Origin: Lachnoclostridium sp. UBA903 | Lineage (GTDB): Bacteria; Bacillota; Clostridia; Lachnospirales; Lachnospiraceae | Reading direction: 5' to 3' | NCBI GenBank assembly: GCA_002294045.1 | Contig: DBEP01000007.1 | Location: forward strand, 35,525-99,524 | DNA length: 64,000 bases | Shown here: piece after piece, positions 43,592 through 53,457 of the stretch | Layout of the letters: every line of letters starts with the position of its first letter | How positions within the stretch are numbered: the stretch's first letter is position 1 | Program-made: the position numbers and the translations under genes | The notes under the pieces: model-generated | Database searches by the model: none | What the model saw: only the letters and a program-made list of their open reading frames with translations | What the model was told of the DNA's origin: nothing

Positions 43592-44983
43592 TTATTTTGT
43601 AAAATAAACGTCCGCGGTATAGCCCGGTTTCAACAAATTGTTCGGGTCGTTGGGCTTCACCAGCACGCGGACCACACGCTTGCCGTCCTTTTCCACGGCC
43701 AGACTCGGAATCTGCATAACGGTGCCGGTGAGCGAGGCATCCGGTGCCGAAGTCGGCACAATCTTCACCGTTTCGCCTACCTTCACGCTGCCGATGAATT
43801 CCTCATTAACCTCCGCGCTGACGGTGAGGGAGTCCGCGTCAATAATCTGTAAGACTTTCGTTGGCGCGCCCTGTACACCCAGGTGAGCCGCCTCACTGAC
43901 CATGATGTTCTGTACGATGCCGTTCTTAATATTGGAGACAATCTGGTTGTCCTTGATATAGTCTCTCTCTGTTTTTGCCGTCATCATGTCCAAGTCCACC
44001 TGGGCGGCTTCAATTCCGCCCTGCTGCTTGGTAATGTTTGCGGTGTTGCCGAGCTTTGCCTGGGAAAGCTGTGCCTGCTTGGATTTCAGCGACACGTCCA
44101 GCTGGTCCATCTCATCTTTTAAGGCGGTTTTAGTCTTCTTGATATTATCCTTCACGTCGTCCACGGCCTTCTGCCGCTGGTCCAGCGCGGCTGCATACTG
44201 ATCCAGCTCATCTTTTAAAACAATTTTAGTTTTCTTGATGTTGTCCTTTACGTCGTCCACAGCTTTCTGCCGCTGGTCCAGTGCGGCCGAGTACTGGTCC
44301 AGCTCATCTTTTGAAACGGCCCCGGCGTCGTACAGCGACTGGGCCTTTTGCAGGTTGCTCTCTGCGGTCGCAAGCTCCTTCTGGGCCAGGTTCAGGGAAT
44401 TCTCAAGCAGCTTCAAATCGACGTTCGTGCCGTTGTCATACCTGGACTGGTGTTCTTTCAGGTCGCTCTCTGCGGTCGCAAGCTCCTTCTGGGCCAGGTT
44501 CAGGGAATTCTCAAGCAGCTTCAGATCAGCATTCGTGCCGTTGTTATATTCCTTGGTCTTGCGCGTGATTTGATCCTGTGTCTGGGCAATGTCCGCCTGC
44601 AGTGCGGAAATATCCTGCTCTGCGGCGGGCAGCGCCGCCTGGTTCGCGGCAAGCTGCTGCTTCAGCTTCTCGACGTTTCCGCTATATTCGAAGAGGTCCA
44701 GCGTCACAAGCGGTTGGCCGAGCGTAACCCGTTCGCCCTCCTTTACCGATACATTCGTCACGACCGACGGGAAGTCAACGCTGATGTCCTCCATGCGGGT
44801 ATATTTCACCTCGCCCCATGCGTCGAGCTCCTCGGCCTGACTAACCAAAATCCCGGGAGCCGACGTCTGCGGAGCAAAAATGTTGTTTCTCTGGTAAAAA
44901 ATCCCTAACGTGATAAAGAGCGCCACGAGCACGCATGCCAGGGCCAACACCGTTTTCTTGTGGGATACAATCCAATTTTTCAT
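43592..44983 (-). CDS. HlyD/MacA-like adaptor with repeated coiled coil
   Basis: A roughly 463-residue membrane-fusion protein: an N-terminal helix (about 10-32), a lipoyl/barrel part, a long coiled-coil hairpin (about 90-310) and a beta-barrel C-terminal part ending in GYTADVYFTK. The coiled coil contains near-identical repeats: a 36-residue unit twice (LKLLENSLNLAQKELATAES) and a 32-residue unit twice or more (KDELDQYAAALDQRQKAV). The start is the ATG at 44983 after GGAGG; an earlier ATG overlaps that site. The GC content is clearly higher than that of the neighbouring AT-rich genes. Confidence 0.88.
   Translation of the reverse strand: MKNWIVSHKKTVLALACVLVALFITLGIFYQRNNIFAPQTSAPGILVSQAEELDAWGEVKYTRMEDISVDFPSVVTNVSVKEGERVTLGQPLVTLDLFEYSGNVEKLKQQLAANQAALPAAEQDISALQADIAQTQDQITRKTKEYNNGTNADLKLLENSLNLAQKELATAESDLKEHQSRYDNGTNVDLKLLENSLNLAQKELATAESNLQKAQSLYDAGAVSKDELDQYSAALDQRQKAVDDVKDNIKKTKIVLKDELDQYAAALDQRQKAVDDVKDNIKKTKTALKDEMDQLDVSLKSKQAQLSQAKLGNTANITKQQGGIEAAQVDLDMMTAKTERDYIKDNQIVSNIKNGIVQNIMVSEAAHLGVQGAPTKVLQIIDADSLTVSAEVNEEFIGSVKVGETVKIVPTSAPDASLTGTVMQIPSLAVEKDGKRVVRVLVKPNDPNNLLKPGYTADVYFTK
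44111..44312. repeat. in-frame 96-bp tandem repeat in the adaptor coiled coil
   Basis: CTCATCTTTT recurs at 44111, 44207 and 44303, with about 96 bp per unit and strongly similar DNA between them. Each unit adds 32 residues to the coiled coil. Confidence 0.75.
44357..44548. repeat. in-frame 108-bp tandem repeat in the adaptor coiled coil
   Basis: GCTCTCTGCGGTCGCAAGCT begins at 44357 and again at 44465. The following 70 or so bases are nearly identical. Each unit encodes 36 residues. Confidence 0.75.
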
Positions 44984-45004
44984 GAGATAATCCTCCATCT
45001 ATTA

Positions 45005-47320
45005 TTATTCGACGCTTTTCAGCGCTTCAAGCATATCGATTTGTTTCATTTTCCGGGCAACGATGCTGTTGGTAATCCAGGCGAAACACAGAGTCATTGC
45101 GGTTGCAATCAGCACATCCGGCAGTGTGATGTTGCCCAGAAGATCCATACGCTCATCCAAACTGCTGGCGATTATCCAGGAGATGAACCGCCCCACGGGG
45201 ATTCCGGCCAGCATTCCGAGCAGAACGGAAAAATAATTTTCAATCAGCACCAGGTTTCGGATTTTCCGGTGGTGAAAGCCAAGAACCCGCAGGGTCGCAA
45301 GGTCCCGTATCCGCTCGACAAAATTGAGGATGCTGGTGTTATACAACACCACAAACGCCAGTGACGCGCCCATAACGATCAACGCCACCACTGCGAAGTT
45401 CACCACCTGCATGCTGGAGGCTAAACCGGATTGCTGGCTTTCACGCGTTGCCGAATCCACTACCACATCACTTTCCAAAAATCTTTGATCCGGCGGGCCG
45501 TTCCATTGGATAAGCAGAGCCGTCGGGGAAAATGTTTCACCCAGAGATTTCCAATAACTGTCGGTCACATAGATTCCCTGACCGGAGGCCATGTAAGCAA
45601 CCTGAATAATCTGCACGGATACATAATCCTTACCTGTGCGTTTGATTCGGATACTGTCGCCCTGCTTCACACCGAGGGTCTCGCATAGTTTCCGGGTCAT
45701 TAGAATCCCGTTTTCCGGCAGAGAAATGGGCGCTCCGTCAATGTCCTGCATGTGAATCAGCGGGCTGTCTCCGGTCGTGATGGTGATCGGCTCCATTTTT
45801 TGCTCTCCGTTCGGGCAAATCACCTCGATGGCAGATTCCTGGATTTGCTGAGTAACCCCGTTGAGCTCCAGGTTATTGAGATAACGGAAATCTGCTTTCT
45901 TAGAATCAATGAGGACCTTCTGATCATAGGTGAATGTGTTCCCGTACATCTGGTCGGTCATTCCAGTTATGGTGCTTCTGACGGTCAGGGCTGCGATAAT
46001 CACACTGACACAGCCCATGACGCCAATGATGCTCATGATAAGACGGCCTTTGTTCTTCAGGGTGTTCCGCACGATCAGCTTGCTGCTGAATTTCATCTTT
46101 CCCCAGAGATAGGGAATGGATTCCAGAAAGATATGTGCACCATTTTTCGGTGGCTTGTCGCGGAGAAGCACCGCGGGGGTGTCCCCCTGAAGTTTCCAGC
46201 AGGCATAAAACGAAACACCGCCAGTGCACAGCAGAATTAGAAGGAATGCAAATGCAAAGTTCCAGTAATTTATGTGAATTTTATAGCTGCTTAGCATCAG
46301 TTTTAACTGAGGAACCAAAATTCTGCCAAACAGGTTCGGACCGATTAGAAGACCTGATACTGAGCCCAACGCACCGATCATGACGCCGTAAGAAGTGTAA
46401 TGCCAGAGGATGCTGCGCTTGCTGTAACCCAGCGCTTTTAGAATCCCGATTTGCATACGCTGACTTTCCACCAGACGTATCATCGTACTTTGCGTAATCA
46501 GCGCCGTTACAAGGAAGAACAGAGAGGGAAAGACAAAGGAAAGTGTTTTGAACTGCTGTATGCGGCCATTGACGCTGCTGACGCTAAAGCTGTCCTCCTG
46601 CAAAGTAATACCGAGCAGATTATTGCCAATCAAAGCATCCGCTTTTTGAACTACCTGTGTAAGCTCAGTTCCCGGTTCCGTTTTCACGCTGATTTGATTG
46701 TATACCTTCTGACCGTAGACGCTCTCCAGTGCACCGGTATGAATCACCACAAAGCCATATATCATCGGATCCGGAACGATGGTTGCAGCATTTTTCACAG
46801 CATAAACCTGCTCACTGCTCAGTGCCAGCCCGTCTATAGGAAGACGCAGCCAGATACCGTTTAGTTTGATAGAAATAATATCGCCGGTTTTCAGGTTATG
46901 CGCTTTTGCAAACGCGCTGTCCAGTACCGCGCCGCCGCCGCTTTTGCTGAACCGTCCCTCCTGCATCTCGGGCTGATCCAAAGTACTGCGGTCGTCCAGC
47001 GCGTAGACATGCAGGGTGGGTTTTCCGGGCAGAGCCGTATCGGCATCGGCGGAAAAACGCTTCTCTACCTGAATGACCCCGTCGATCCGCCGGATACCCC
47101 ACATATCCTGCTCCGAAGGATTCATAACCGTCACCCACAGGTCGGAAAGGTTCGTTGCGCGGTACATGGCGTATGAATGGTTCTGAACGGTAAACCAGAT
47201 GCTTTCGAGTCCTGTCATAAGAGAGACGGCCAGGGTTGCCATGATAAAGATGGAAATGAACTGCGCCTTCGATTTTTTCATGTCGCGCAGGGATTTCTTG
47301 AACAGCGCACCCTTCACCAT
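45005..47320 (-). CDS. FtsX-domain ABC permease with large extracytoplasmic domains
   Basis: A 771-residue permease with two FtsX-type membrane modules: an N-terminal helix (about 18-40), a long extracytoplasmic region, a helix cluster at about 270-370, another outer segment, and a final cluster from about 645. It is the eight- to ten-helix type used with lipid or peptide extrusion ATPases. It overlaps the ATPase gene by seven bases and precedes the adaptor gene with 21 bases between, so the three form one MacAB-like unit. It is in the GC-rich block. Confidence 0.87.
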   Translation of the reverse strand: MVKGALFKKSLRDMKKSKAQFISIFIMATLAVSLMTGLESIWFTVQNHSYAMYRATNLSDLWVTVMNPSEQDMWGIRRIDGVIQVEKRFSADADTALPGKPTLHVYALDDRSTLDQPEMQEGRFSKSGGGAVLDSAFAKAHNLKTGDIISIKLNGIWLRLPIDGLALSSEQVYAVKNAATIVPDPMIYGFVVIHTGALESVYGQKVYNQISVKTEPGTELTQVVQKADALIGNNLLGITLQEDSFSVSSVNGRIQQFKTLSFVFPSLFFLVTALITQSTMIRLVESQRMQIGILKALGYSKRSILWHYTSYGVMIGALGSVSGLLIGPNLFGRILVPQLKLMLSSYKIHINYWNFAFAFLLILLCTGGVSFYACWKLQGDTPAVLLRDKPPKNGAHIFLESIPYLWGKMKFSSKLIVRNTLKNKGRLIMSIIGVMGCVSVIIAALTVRSTITGMTDQMYGNTFTYDQKVLIDSKKADFRYLNNLELNGVTQQIQESAIEVICPNGEQKMEPITITTGDSPLIHMQDIDGAPISLPENGILMTRKLCETLGVKQGDSIRIKRTGKDYVSVQIIQVAYMASGQGIYVTDSYWKSLGETFSPTALLIQWNGPPDQRFLESDVVVDSATRESQQSGLASSMQVVNFAVVALIVMGASLAFVVLYNTSILNFVERIRDLATLRVLGFHHRKIRNLVLIENYFSVLLGMLAGIPVGRFISWIIASSLDERMDLLGNITLPDVLIATAMTLCFAWITNSIVARKMKQIDMLEALKSVE

Positions 47321-48015
47321 AGGATTTCCTCCACGTCTTTTGGATGCTCGTGGAACTCCATCTCGGCGATTTTGCCGTCCCGCATATGAAGCACTGTCTG
47401 CGCCATTTCAGAGATCGGCGCGTTGTGGGTGACGATAATCACCGTCTTGCCGAGGTCGTTTGCGACATCGCGAATCAGGTGTAAAACCTTTCTGCCGGTT
47501 TCCGAATCCAAAGCGCCGGTCGGCTCATCGCACAGCACAATCTGCGGGTTCTTCGCCAGTGCCCGCGCGATGGAGACACGCTGCTGTTCGCCGCCCGACA
47601 TCTGGCTCGGAAAATTGTCCATACGCTTTTCGAGCCCTACGCGTCGCAGCATTTCCCGTGCGTCGAGGGGGTCGGCGCATATTTCCTCGGCGAGCTGCAC
47701 ATTTTCCAGCGCCGTCAGGTTCGGTACCAGATTATAAAACTGGAATACAAAACCAATCTGCGTGCGGCGGTAGTCGGTAAGTTCATGCTCTGACATGCCG
47801 GAAACCTCTTTCCCATTCACGACGATCCGGCCGGCGGTCGGAGAATCCATACCGCCAAGCAGGTTAAGCACCGTGGTTTTTCCTGCGCCGCTCTGGCCGA
47901 GCACCACATTGAACGTGCCTTGTTTCAGTTCAAAACTGACGCCGTCCACCGCCTTGATGACAGCGTCGCCGATGTGATATTCCCTTTCCACGTTTTCGAA
48001 TGTGATCAAATCCAT
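47314..48015 (-). CDS. MacB/LolD-type ABC ATPase
   Basis: A 233-residue ATPase with Walker A GQSGAGKTT, signature MSGGEQQRVSIARAL, Walker B ILCDEPTGALD and H-loop IVTHNAPIS, typical of the LolD/MacB ATP-binding subunits. It begins the operon, with AAAGGAG before the ATG. The GC-rich codon use matches the permease and the adaptor. Confidence 0.93.
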   Translation of the reverse strand: MDLITFENVEREYHIGDAVIKAVDGVSFELKQGTFNVVLGQSGAGKTTVLNLLGGMDSPTAGRIVVNGKEVSGMSEHELTDYRRTQIGFVFQFYNLVPNLTALENVQLAEEICADPLDAREMLRRVGLEKRMDNFPSQMSGGEQQRVSIARALAKNPQIVLCDEPTGALDSETGRKVLHLIRDVANDLGKTVIIVTHNAPISEMAQTVLHMRDGKIAEMEFHEHPKDVEEILW

Positions 48016-48310
48016 ATGTAATCTCCTTTATTGCCTAACTAGTTTTTATCCTAATTTCTATATACTTTATAGCACTTTTAAATATCCAGGCAGGGCCAGT
48101 ATAGTTATATGGTTATTGCTAATCTTTGCGCCCCTGTACAAGTCATGCATATTCTTGACATTTAACTAACAATTCATTATAATGACACCGTGTTAATTAT
48201 GCAACCGCCAATTTATTATCAGATGTCTTGTTTAAAACAAATCGTCATATAAGTGTTGATTTAACAACAAAATCAATCGGATTTGTTTTGGCTGAAGGGA
48301 GATGCGCTTT

Positions 48311-48898
48311 ATGAAGGAAATAAAAGAGAACCGAAAAACACGTTATACAAGAATGGTTTTGCAGGACAGCCTGTTTGAGTTAATGGAGGCAAAACCGATT
48401 ACAAAAATAACCATCAAAGAGCTGTGTGAAAATGCAGACATCAACCGGTCGACTTTCTATGCATATTATACAGACCAGTACGACCTCCTTCGTAAAATCG
48501 AGGATGAAACTCTTTTATGGGTGAAGGAATCGCTTTCCAACTTGATTAGCAAAACGGACAAGGACGGAAGAATGATGGTCCTCGAGAAAATCTTTCAATA
48601 CTTTGTCGAAAACAGCAGACATCTTAAGATTCTGATGAGCGAACAGGGCGATATTAATTTTCAGAAACAGATATTTACCTTAATATACCAACAATGCGGG
48701 ATATCATCCTCAACCGCGGCAGGTGCGGACCTAGGCAGCGAGGATTATTTTATATTTGCCGTAAATGGGAGCGTCGGCCTCTTACAGTACTGGCTGAAGA
48801 ATGATATCAACCGGTCTGCAAAGGAGATGGCCGAGACTATTTACAATATGACTTCCCAATCAGGTAAGCTATCTTTCAACGCCTCGGTGTTGTGGTAA
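48311..48898 (+). CDS. TetR/AcrR-family regulator
   Basis: About 195 residues. The N-terminal helix-turn-helix reads ITIKELCENADINRSTFYAYYTDQYDLLRKI, a clear TetR signature, and the C-terminal part is a ligand-binding helical domain. It is divergent from the MacAB-like operon with about 300 bp between, so it probably represses it and perhaps itself. The ATG at 48311 is chosen because GGGAG lies nine bases before it; an ATG three codons earlier is too close. The region 48016-48310 is the shared regulatory space. Confidence 0.9.
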   Translation: MKEIKENRKTRYTRMVLQDSLFELMEAKPITKITIKELCENADINRSTFYAYYTDQYDLLRKIEDETLLWVKESLSNLISKTDKDGRMMVLEKIFQYFVENSRHLKILMSEQGDINFQKQIFTLIYQQCGISSSTAAGADLGSEDYFIFAVNGSVGLLQYWLKNDINRSAKEMAETIYNMTSQSGKLSFNASVLW

Positions 48899-49669
48899 CT
48901 GCCGATGAAGGGCTGTGACTAGGTGCGATCCGCTTGCAGACAGAAGACTGTTATCAGGGAATTACCGAATATGGCTATAATCTTCCAAAGATGGCTTTTG
49001 GTTTAATTTTCTGCCATAGTCAATTACAACTCCTGGCAATATACTACCAGCGATATCCAAAAGAAGTCTGGTGGAAATGCTTACGTTGCAATAATTCATG
49101 TTTCATTAAGATTAAGGACAAGTAATATGTAAAAAGAAATAATGGATATGTACATATTGTAAGGGACACTAAATAAAAAGAAGATATTTTAACTAAAGTG
49201 CAAGATAATTAATATCTTGCACTTTAGTATAGTAAAGGATTATAACTTAAATAATAATGACTTTTTATAATATTGTTTTAACCTTATTATTTATAGGGTA
49301 TTGTTAAAAAGTAAATATTTATTGCTCCTCCTTGTGGCTGTCGTGTTATTGAATAAAACTATCAGACAACGGTATTTCTAAGACAACTCCAATATGTCAT
49401 AAGTGGAATACTGCTTATAGGCTATATCTATATATCTGTAACAATTATAGGATTTCTAGGCGGATTATCTGCAAGACTCATAAAAAAGCTGGGAATACTG
49501 TCATTTACAGCAATTTTATGTAACGGCCGTTTTTCTTGCTTGTATCATATTATTTCTTACAAAATCATTAAGAATAGTATAACATCATTTACTCAAATGT
49601 AAAATTATGGTAATATAATAACTATCTTTAGGGTGGGTTAAATAATTTTTAAAACCAGGAGGTTATATT
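48899..49669. other. gene-poor stretch with decayed fragments
   Basis: No gene with a good ribosome site is visible. A plus-strand stretch at about 49360-49560 encodes a membrane-like segment (ILLIGYIYISVTIIGFLGGL) without a start codon and may be a decayed membrane protein. An A/T-rich perfect 16-bp stem hairpin lies at 49191-49228. Confidence 0.4.
49191..49228. repeat. perfect 16-bp inverted repeat
   Basis: ACTAAAGTGCAAGATA at 49192-49207 and its reverse complement TATCTTGCACTTTAGT at 49213-49228 flank a 5-base loop. There is no T-run on either side, so this is not a standard terminator. Confidence 0.55.
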
Positions 49670-50017
49670 ATGAATTGGCTAAAATGGAATAAGTTAAAAT
49701 GGAGTAAGTTTTTTGCAATCCTAATATTACTTAGCATTTTCTCTGTTAGTACTATGCCTTTAACACAAGTAAATGCAGCAGAAGTTTGTTGTGACAGAAT
49801 GAATAAAGTAACTATAAGAACTCCGGCAAGTTCCGAATATCAAACCGTTACTTTCATTTGCAGGCAACATGGAAGCGTTACACCATTAGAGATTTGCTTT
49901 GAAACAAAGCATTATGAACACGTTATGGTTCAATGTAAAAATTGTGGGGCTATTTGGAGTAATAACCGCGTTTATACAGGAAAATTAACACACTCTAATC
50001 CACATCACTCTAATTAA
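49670..50017 (+). CDS. small secreted cysteine-containing protein
   Basis: A 115-residue protein with a signal peptide (basic N-terminus rich in Trp/Lys, hydrophobic core, cleavage probably after VNAAE) and a mature part with CCDRM, CRQHG and CKNCG cysteines and a HSNPHHS tail. The CxxC and histidines could bind metal. The ribosome site CCAGGAGGTT is strong. Family unknown. Confidence 0.65.
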   Translation: MNWLKWNKLKWSKFFAILILLSIFSVSTMPLTQVNAAEVCCDRMNKVTIRTPASSEYQTVTFICRQHGSVTPLEICFETKHYEHVMVQCKNCGAIWSNNRVYTGKLTHSNPHHSN

Positions 50018-50083
50018 ATAAAAAACCGGCCTTAAAGAAAAATATCATATGTTGTTTTATGGAAAAAAATAATGAGAGTTATG

Positions 50084-50123
50084 AAAAATATCCGTTGGTT
50101 TTAAAGACAACGGATATTTTTTA
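50084..50123 (+). terminator. terminator after the small secreted protein
   Basis: A 14-bp stem (AAAAATATCCGTTG with CAACGGATATTTTT) includes the T-run and lies about 70 bases past the stop. The AT-rich stem also works from the other direction. Confidence 0.7.
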
Positions 50124-50228
50124 TGGCTTTAGCCAGTTAATATCATATCTCTAATATTCTTAGTAATTTTTAATTAACAAATGAAACCTTCTAAATTTAG
50201 TTATAATGCATTTTTAGTTATGAGCTTC

Positions 50229-53200
50229 TCAGTGGGTTCCGGCTGATATGTAATCCTTCGATACGGATTTATTCGCATCATAAAGAACATAATCACCATC
50301 CAGAAAATTAAATTCATTTCCTGCATTATCCACTTTTTTAGATTGATAGCCCTCCCGCTTCCACATATTACAATAACCGTTAACTGCATTTTCATTATTA
50401 ATATAACTTAAATGCCGTTCTCCGTCCTGTATAGTTTCAATCTGAAAATTCACAATAACATAACCGTTTTTCAGCCAAAAGCTTTCCTTATAGTTGATAC
50501 CGCCATGTTTTTCAATATATGCTAAAATATCAAATTCTTTTGGGACCACATGAATTTCACCGGGAAGATAGTATTCACCGTACCAGTTCTGGACTGACTG
50601 TACAGCCTTTTCTCTTAGAATTCCCCCTGGTAAATTCCCTGTACTTCCGGTAAAAGTTCTGAGGCTTTCCGGTATCATTATATTAGTAAAGGTATAAACA
50701 TTCCTCATTTTTGCTTTAATACTATTTAATGAAATTCCCATAATATCTGACGTTGCCTTTAGTTCGTTAACAGGAATACCTAAATAGGGATCTCCGGTTG
50801 CAAGGCTTTTTTTATTCTGCATATCCAGGTCACTTCCCATTTTAACCATAATATTTTTCTTTCCGTTAAAACTCTCAGAATAATAAATATCTGCTTCCTG
50901 TCTGTTATCCCCGTTCCTGTCTATATAATAAAAAACTGGTTTAATACGGATAAAATCATTATCCCCATACATATTGCCAACGGTCCGTAAGGAGAACCTG
51001 GTTACATAACCTGCTTTTATGGTACCGATATTCGTATGTTGGGGATGTCCCCCGTTTACTAGTGGCAATGTATATTTTACATTATTACCATTACTGTTGC
51101 CGTTCTGGTCCTTGTCGCCAACCGTGTATTTAAATCCGGTAAAGGATAATGAATCGGGAATACGGAAAATTTCTTCCCACATAGGATAATCCGAAATGTC
51201 ATAGAGGTTAAAACCGTAAATTCTTCCTGAAACTTCCACGTTGGCAGTGTCCGCAGCCACATAGTTTTCTAACTCAGTATTCGCCAGGGTTTCTGTTTTA
51301 CTGCCGCCGTTATTGGCAGCTGAATTAATGGCTATACTTCTAAAATGGACGGTATATTTTCCTTCGTTAACCCAGGTTGGAAGATAAAACTGTGTATTTT
51401 CCCCGGCGCTTGTCCATGTGCCGGCAGAAACGAACGTACCATTTGCGGAGCTGCCCCGGCAGACATCAAATGGAAACTTTACCTGCCTTAAAGCTATGTA
51501 TTTATCGTAATCATTATATCCATAACCTTTAATATATCTATGGCTGCCCGTAGCAGGCAATGTTACATGAAACGGCCTGTCCAGAACCAATGAGGCCCTT
51601 GACTTATCCGGATTTATCATCTGGTTATCCTGGTAATTGTTTTGTACCCTTGCATCACAAACAGTTGGCGTATGGACCACTACACTGTTTACATCCTCTA
51701 ATTCATAAGCCGTTTCTATTTCATTCGGATTTAATTCTGCAACCGGCTTATAAGTGACCGTGCCGGTTGTTTCATATTCTCCGTTGGCCATAGTTCCAGG
51801 TATGACAAGATTGGATTTATACAGAACATTTTCGCCTATTTCTTTTAAGCCGGATGGTATATCACCGGGTGCATCTGTCATTTCCTCCTTTACCGTATCC
51901 GACATAATCGTTTCACTATTAAAGATAAGCTTATCATTTTTACATTGTATTTTGGGTACCGCTGCTTCTGCTTCACTCCGGTATTCCCTGCTTGGTACAC
52001 TGCTGGAATTCACTGTTTCCGAACCTAAATCAACGGTTATTTCTTTGTCTGGTTCTTTTAAATGATTTTCTTCTTTTTCACTGTGAAGGTAGCTTACCGT
52101 TGGCGGGCTATAGCCTACCGGTGTTAACGTTACACTTCCTCCGGGCAGTGCGGCGTTATTCAATATCGCATTATCAATCGCATAGACCCCAAGGGAAGAA
52201 ATAGTCCAATAGGAATAATTCCTGTCTATGTTATAAGTATAGGCCATATTCTTTGTTTCACTGTGATGTTCCGTAACCGTTGTAGTCTCTCCTGTTACCG
52301 GATCCGTTTCCGTAGCCGTTGTGGTCCAATTTAAATTATAAGTCTTTTTTACATTTACCGTGTAATATTTCGTACCATAGATTTTGGTAAAGGTAGACCC
52401 TGCCAAATAATTACTGGTAAAAGCATTCGCATACAGGGATTCGGTTCCGGGTATACCTTCTATAACGTCATAAGCTTCATATCCCCTGGTATCTGCTCCT
52501 ATTACAGCAGTCGGATCCGTTTCCTCATACTCTTTTATTATTTCTTCCGCATTTTCACTGTCTTCTTTTACCGGGTAACGCCGGTATATGGCTGTAACAT
52601 TCAGCCCGTCCCCTTCCTCTGCCCCTTGTACAGTGAAAGTTCTCTCATCACGAATATATTTTAATTCCGCCTGGTATTCTTCCGGATATTTATTTTTATC
52701 AACAGTAGACTTTCGGTTGCCTAACTTGGTAGACTTCGGTAAATTCTGATAGTATGTACGGTACAGATAATAAGTTTCATTGTTATAGACCTTACTGTCA
52801 GGCACATTATTGGAATTCAGTTTAAAGTCAGCATGATTCAAATAATTGCCATAATTTTTTGTTTCAATAGCCGTATAGCTGCCGGATTGATACAATTGAT
52901 AGGTAATAGTCACCGGATACTTTTGGTCGCCGGCATTGTATACAATTTTAACATCAAAGCGGTCATCAAAATCATTTGGATTTCTCCAATTTTCAGCATT
53001 CTTTATACCGTTTAAAGTATAGTAAGGACCTGCTCCATTGCTACCATTATGAACCTTGATAATACCATTCAAATATAATTCATCGTTATCTTTTATCGTT
53101 TCTAAGTCGGTTCCTGCTAGTGCTACATTAACCTGTTTTTTAGTCAAATAAAAGGTTACTTCCTTTTTACCGCCCCCAATATCATCTTCTCTCTTTTGTC

Positions 53201-53447
53201 CTGATTTTAACATAAAGGTAGCATAATTATCGTCCTTTAATGCGTTACCGTTGCTTTTATCTCTACGTACTGTAAATCCTATGGTTTCCCATGTAGTATT
53301 CGTTGTAGCTGCCGTATCTGTTGTTACGAATTCAAAATTACCATTTAATTTCATTTCTGCATCTGTAGCAGCTTGTGCCTTCTGTTCCGGTAGGAAAGGT
53401 ATTAATATAATTATAATACAAAAAAAGCCAAATAATCTCTTCAACAA
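50229..53447 (-). CDS. large secreted surface protein, unknown
   Basis: A 1072-residue protein with a signal peptide (about 1-27, ending AQAAT) and no LPXTG or membrane anchor. It has beta-rich regions with many Tyr, Asn and Thr and repeated YKPVAEL and KFPFDV-type segments. I recognise no catalytic domain. It follows the SLH-like protein gene by ten bases, so both may be exported together. The start codon is a TTG after AAAGGTGATG. It may be a cell-wall or matrix protein. Earlier genes of the same strand at 54.7-64 kb belong to a secretion locus. Confidence 0.75.
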   Translation of the reverse strand: MLKRLFGFFCIIIILIPFLPEQKAQAATDAEMKLNGNFEFVTTDTAATTNTTWETIGFTVRRDKSNGNALKDDNYATFMLKSGQKREDDIGGGKKEVTFYLTKKQVNVALAGTDLETIKDNDELYLNGIIKVHNGSNGAGPYYTLNGIKNAENWRNPNDFDDRFDVKIVYNAGDQKYPVTITYQLYQSGSYTAIETKNYGNYLNHADFKLNSNNVPDSKVYNNETYYLYRTYYQNLPKSTKLGNRKSTVDKNKYPEEYQAELKYIRDERTFTVQGAEEGDGLNVTAIYRRYPVKEDSENAEEIIKEYEETDPTAVIGADTRGYEAYDVIEGIPGTESLYANAFTSNYLAGSTFTKIYGTKYYTVNVKKTYNLNWTTTATETDPVTGETTTVTEHHSETKNMAYTYNIDRNYSYWTISSLGVYAIDNAILNNAALPGGSVTLTPVGYSPPTVSYLHSEKEENHLKEPDKEITVDLGSETVNSSSVPSREYRSEAEAAVPKIQCKNDKLIFNSETIMSDTVKEEMTDAPGDIPSGLKEIGENVLYKSNLVIPGTMANGEYETTGTVTYKPVAELNPNEIETAYELEDVNSVVVHTPTVCDARVQNNYQDNQMINPDKSRASLVLDRPFHVTLPATGSHRYIKGYGYNDYDKYIALRQVKFPFDVCRGSSANGTFVSAGTWTSAGENTQFYLPTWVNEGKYTVHFRSIAINSAANNGGSKTETLANTELENYVAADTANVEVSGRIYGFNLYDISDYPMWEEIFRIPDSLSFTGFKYTVGDKDQNGNSNGNNVKYTLPLVNGGHPQHTNIGTIKAGYVTRFSLRTVGNMYGDNDFIRIKPVFYYIDRNGDNRQEADIYYSESFNGKKNIMVKMGSDLDMQNKKSLATGDPYLGIPVNELKATSDIMGISLNSIKAKMRNVYTFTNIMIPESLRTFTGSTGNLPGGILREKAVQSVQNWYGEYYLPGEIHVVPKEFDILAYIEKHGGINYKESFWLKNGYVIVNFQIETIQDGERHLSYINNENAVNGYCNMWKREGYQSKKVDNAGNEFNFLDGDYVLYDANKSVSKDYISAGTH

Positions 53448-53457
53448 TTCATCACCT

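Noticed and set aside
44111..44548. The spaced repeats as a CRISPR array
   Set aside because: The units are in-frame, about 100 bp, with no spacer-like variability; they encode coiled coil.
44235..44908. Several long plus-strand frames across the adaptor gene
   Set aside because: They are antisense frames kept open by GC-rich repeats in the adaptor gene and have no ribosome site or recognisable protein.
48934..49125. A 63-residue plus-strand ORF after the TetR-like gene
   Set aside because: No ribosome site before its start and no recognisable family; composition looks random.
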